Shown piece by piece: positions 5,430 to 6,806 of a stretch of DNA of 6,806 nucleotides. A program made the position numbers and the translations under genes. The DNA is taken from assembly GCA_002309475.1 (NCBI GenBank), contig DBXJ01000085.1, positions 4,920-11,725 of the forward strand, in the 5' to 3' direction. The notes beneath the pieces are model-generated. The model searched no databases and was not told the origin of the DNA. It worked only from the letters and a program-made list of their open reading frames with translations. Position 1 is the stretch's first letter, and every line of letters starts with the position of its first letter. Source of the DNA: Bacteroidales bacterium UBA1215. GTDB taxonomy: Bacteria > Bacteroidota > Bacteroidia > Bacteroidales > WCHB1-69.

Positions 5430-6806
5430 ATGAAACGTATTTTTACAATTTTAGCAGTGTTTTTTGTAGTGGGAGTTTTCACTTCCAAGGCACAAAGTCC
5501 GAGCGATTCATCCTACGTTCGCGACTTAAATTACACTTTCTTCAACATGAGCAGCCTGCCAAATTCTATTACAGACAGCCTTGCCAACGGCAGCAAAATC
5601 CTCAAGGACTTGCGTTCAGGCATGCGAGGCAAAGGCTATGCCATCACCGTGAACTTCAATACCTATTTGGACATACAATTAGTGTCCGGTGCCGGCGGAT
5701 GGGACTCATACCTCTTCCTGCTCGACGCTAATTTCCAAGAAGTGGCTTACAACGACGATTGGAGCGTGAATGGGACCTCCTCTTATGGTAGCCGTATTAC
5801 ACACGAGGTAACAGCCGGACAATACTACCTAATTGTTTCCGAATTCAGCAAAAATACCACAAACCGCCCCTACACCCTTACTGTGGACACTATCAGCGTA
5901 ACCCCAATCAACCAGCTTACTTTCACACCTGTATCGTTGCCTTTCAGCATACAAGACACCTTTAGAACAGATGATCCCACTATAGTTATCTACAATACTT
6001 CGTGCATAGCCAAGGGATACTCTTTCCAAGGCACTCAGGGCAAATTTCTCATGTTTGATGAGGACAGCACAATGGGCATAGATGGTGGCATACTTTTGGA
6101 CAAGGACTATAATGAAATAATGTTGAATTCAGTCATGAAATTTTCCTATACCGGCACATATTATCTCGTGTTGGTTTCTACCAAAGCTCCGCAAGCCTTC
6201 TCTATAAAGGCAGAACAGATAGACATGCCTGTAATATATGTGGATGGTGTTAATGGCGACGACAGCCGCAATGGTCTCACTGCCGGTACTGCCATAAAAA
6301 CCCTTGATACCGCTATAGCCCGCACCAAAGGCATTGGCAAATACCTCCTCACCGACGACTATACTTTCAACAACCAATATGAGTTGGAAGTGTATTATGC
6401 CGAGGTATACCCATACGGAAAAGATATCAACCTGAAAATATCCGCCAACTGTGAAGAAGATATATTCGAAATTTACGGTATGATGATTTTTGGCGAAAAC
6501 GGCAGTGACTACTATTTTATTATTGACAGTAATAGCAGCAATGGTTTCTACGATTTTTTGGATGCTGATCATTATGGAACCACACTTGAGGTGAATAACT
6601 TGAAAATACGTAACTCTTATATACCTAATACAATATTCTGGGGAGATAGTATCATACTGCGTAACTGCGAGTTCACCAACGACACAATAGAAGATTATTT
6701 TGTAGGGATAGAAGAAGACCAATATAACTCATTAAAACTTATCAACTGCAACATATCGCAAAACAGATTCAGATCGAAGTTCATATACCAAGATTACGAC
6801 TCAATG
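5430..6806 (+). CDS. Secreted PPC-domain / beta-helix protein, 5' part (runs off window)
   Basis: 459 codons are open from ATG 5430 to the window edge, with no stop. It starts with a clear signal peptide (MKRIFTILAVFFVVGVF, cut probably after TSKA at 21). Residues about 68-153 resemble the bacterial pre-peptidase C-terminal (PPC) beta-sandwich: YLFLLDANFQEVAYNDDW (94-111), SRITHEV (121-127) and AGQYYLIVS (129-137). Residues about 160-262 look like a second, more diverged copy, ending in TGTYYLVLVS (241-250). Then YVDGVNGDDSRNGLTAGTA (270-288) is the usual entry motif of right-handed parallel beta-helix (DUF1565/pectate-lyase-like) surface proteins. Later rungs include LEVNNLKIRNS (386-396), IILRNCEFTN (408-417) and LINCNISQN (437-445). 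It is probably a large cell-surface or secreted adhesin or glycan-binding protein. The C-terminus, where a type IX secretion signal or other anchor would be, is outside. Its substrate is unknown. Confidence 0.85.
   Translation, partial: MKRIFTILAVFFVVGVFTSKAQSPSDSSYVRDLNYTFFNMSSLPNSITDSLANGSKILKDLRSGMRGKGYAITVNFNTYLDIQLVSGAGGWDSYLFLLDANFQEVAYNDDWSVNGTSSYGSRITHEVTAGQYYLIVSEFSKNTTNRPYTLTVDTISVTPINQLTFTPVSLPFSIQDTFRTDDPTIVIYNTSCIAKGYSFQGTQGKFLMFDEDSTMGIDGGILLDKDYNEIMLNSVMKFSYTGTYYLVLVSTKAPQAFSIKAEQIDMPVIYVDGVNGDDSRNGLTAGTAIKTLDTAIARTKGIGKYLLTDDYTFNNQYELEVYYAEVYPYGKDINLKISANCEEDIFEIYGMMIFGENGSDYYFIIDSNSSNGFYDFLDADHYGTTLEVNNLKIRNSYIPNTIFWGDSIILRNCEFTNDTIEDYFVGIEEDQYNSLKLINCNISQNRFRSKFIYQDYDSM

Noticed and set aside
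6129..6722. 197-codon minus-strand reading frame opposite the secreted-protein gene
   Set aside because: It lies entirely antisense to a frame with signal peptide, PPC-like and beta-helix motifs, and its translation has no recognisable domain or promoter.

Overview
The window looks like chromosomal DNA from a member of the Bacteroidota, probably an uncultured or poorly sampled low-GC lineage. The reasons are the tig-clpP-clpX gene order, promoters of the Bacteroidota type (TTTG, about 19 nt, then TAnnTTTG) in the intergenic regions, very AT-rich spacers, no clear Shine-Dalgarno sequences, and a large secreted protein with repeated beta-sandwich and beta-helix domains. The genus cannot be fixed from the sequence alone.

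The left three quarters (1-4973) is a co-oriented minus-strand block. In transcription order it holds: an EnvC-like murein hydrolase activator (3705-4973) with its own promoter at 5001-5031; panC (2712-3551, GTG start) and panD (2366-2710), one base apart, which supply the pantoate-beta-alanine ligase and the beta-alanine-forming decarboxylase of vitamin B5/CoA synthesis; then, behind a separate promoter at 2192-2199, trigger factor (764-2149), ClpP (84-758) and the first 26 codons of ClpX (1-80). The last three genes are 5 and 3 bases apart and form a protein folding/proteolysis operon.

The right part (5004-6806) begins with a 426-base divergent intergenic region. It contains the envC promoter, a GC-rich foldable island (about 5141-5187), a textbook plus-strand promoter (5296-5326) and a ~100-nt leader. 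The leader has a long-range hairpin and a 28-codon upstream reading frame whose stop overlaps the next start codon (ATGA). It feeds an exported protein that runs off the window edge (5430-6806, 459 codons seen): signal peptide, a PPC-type domain, a second similar domain, and the beginning of a right-handed beta-helix.

Most of the window is ordinary housekeeping. The points most worth a second look are a 19-bp perfect inverted repeat flanking envC and lying at the envC and panC promoters, the leader/upstream ORF before the secreted protein, and the structured intergenic island. I see no mobile element, CRISPR array, rRNA, tRNA or defence system here.
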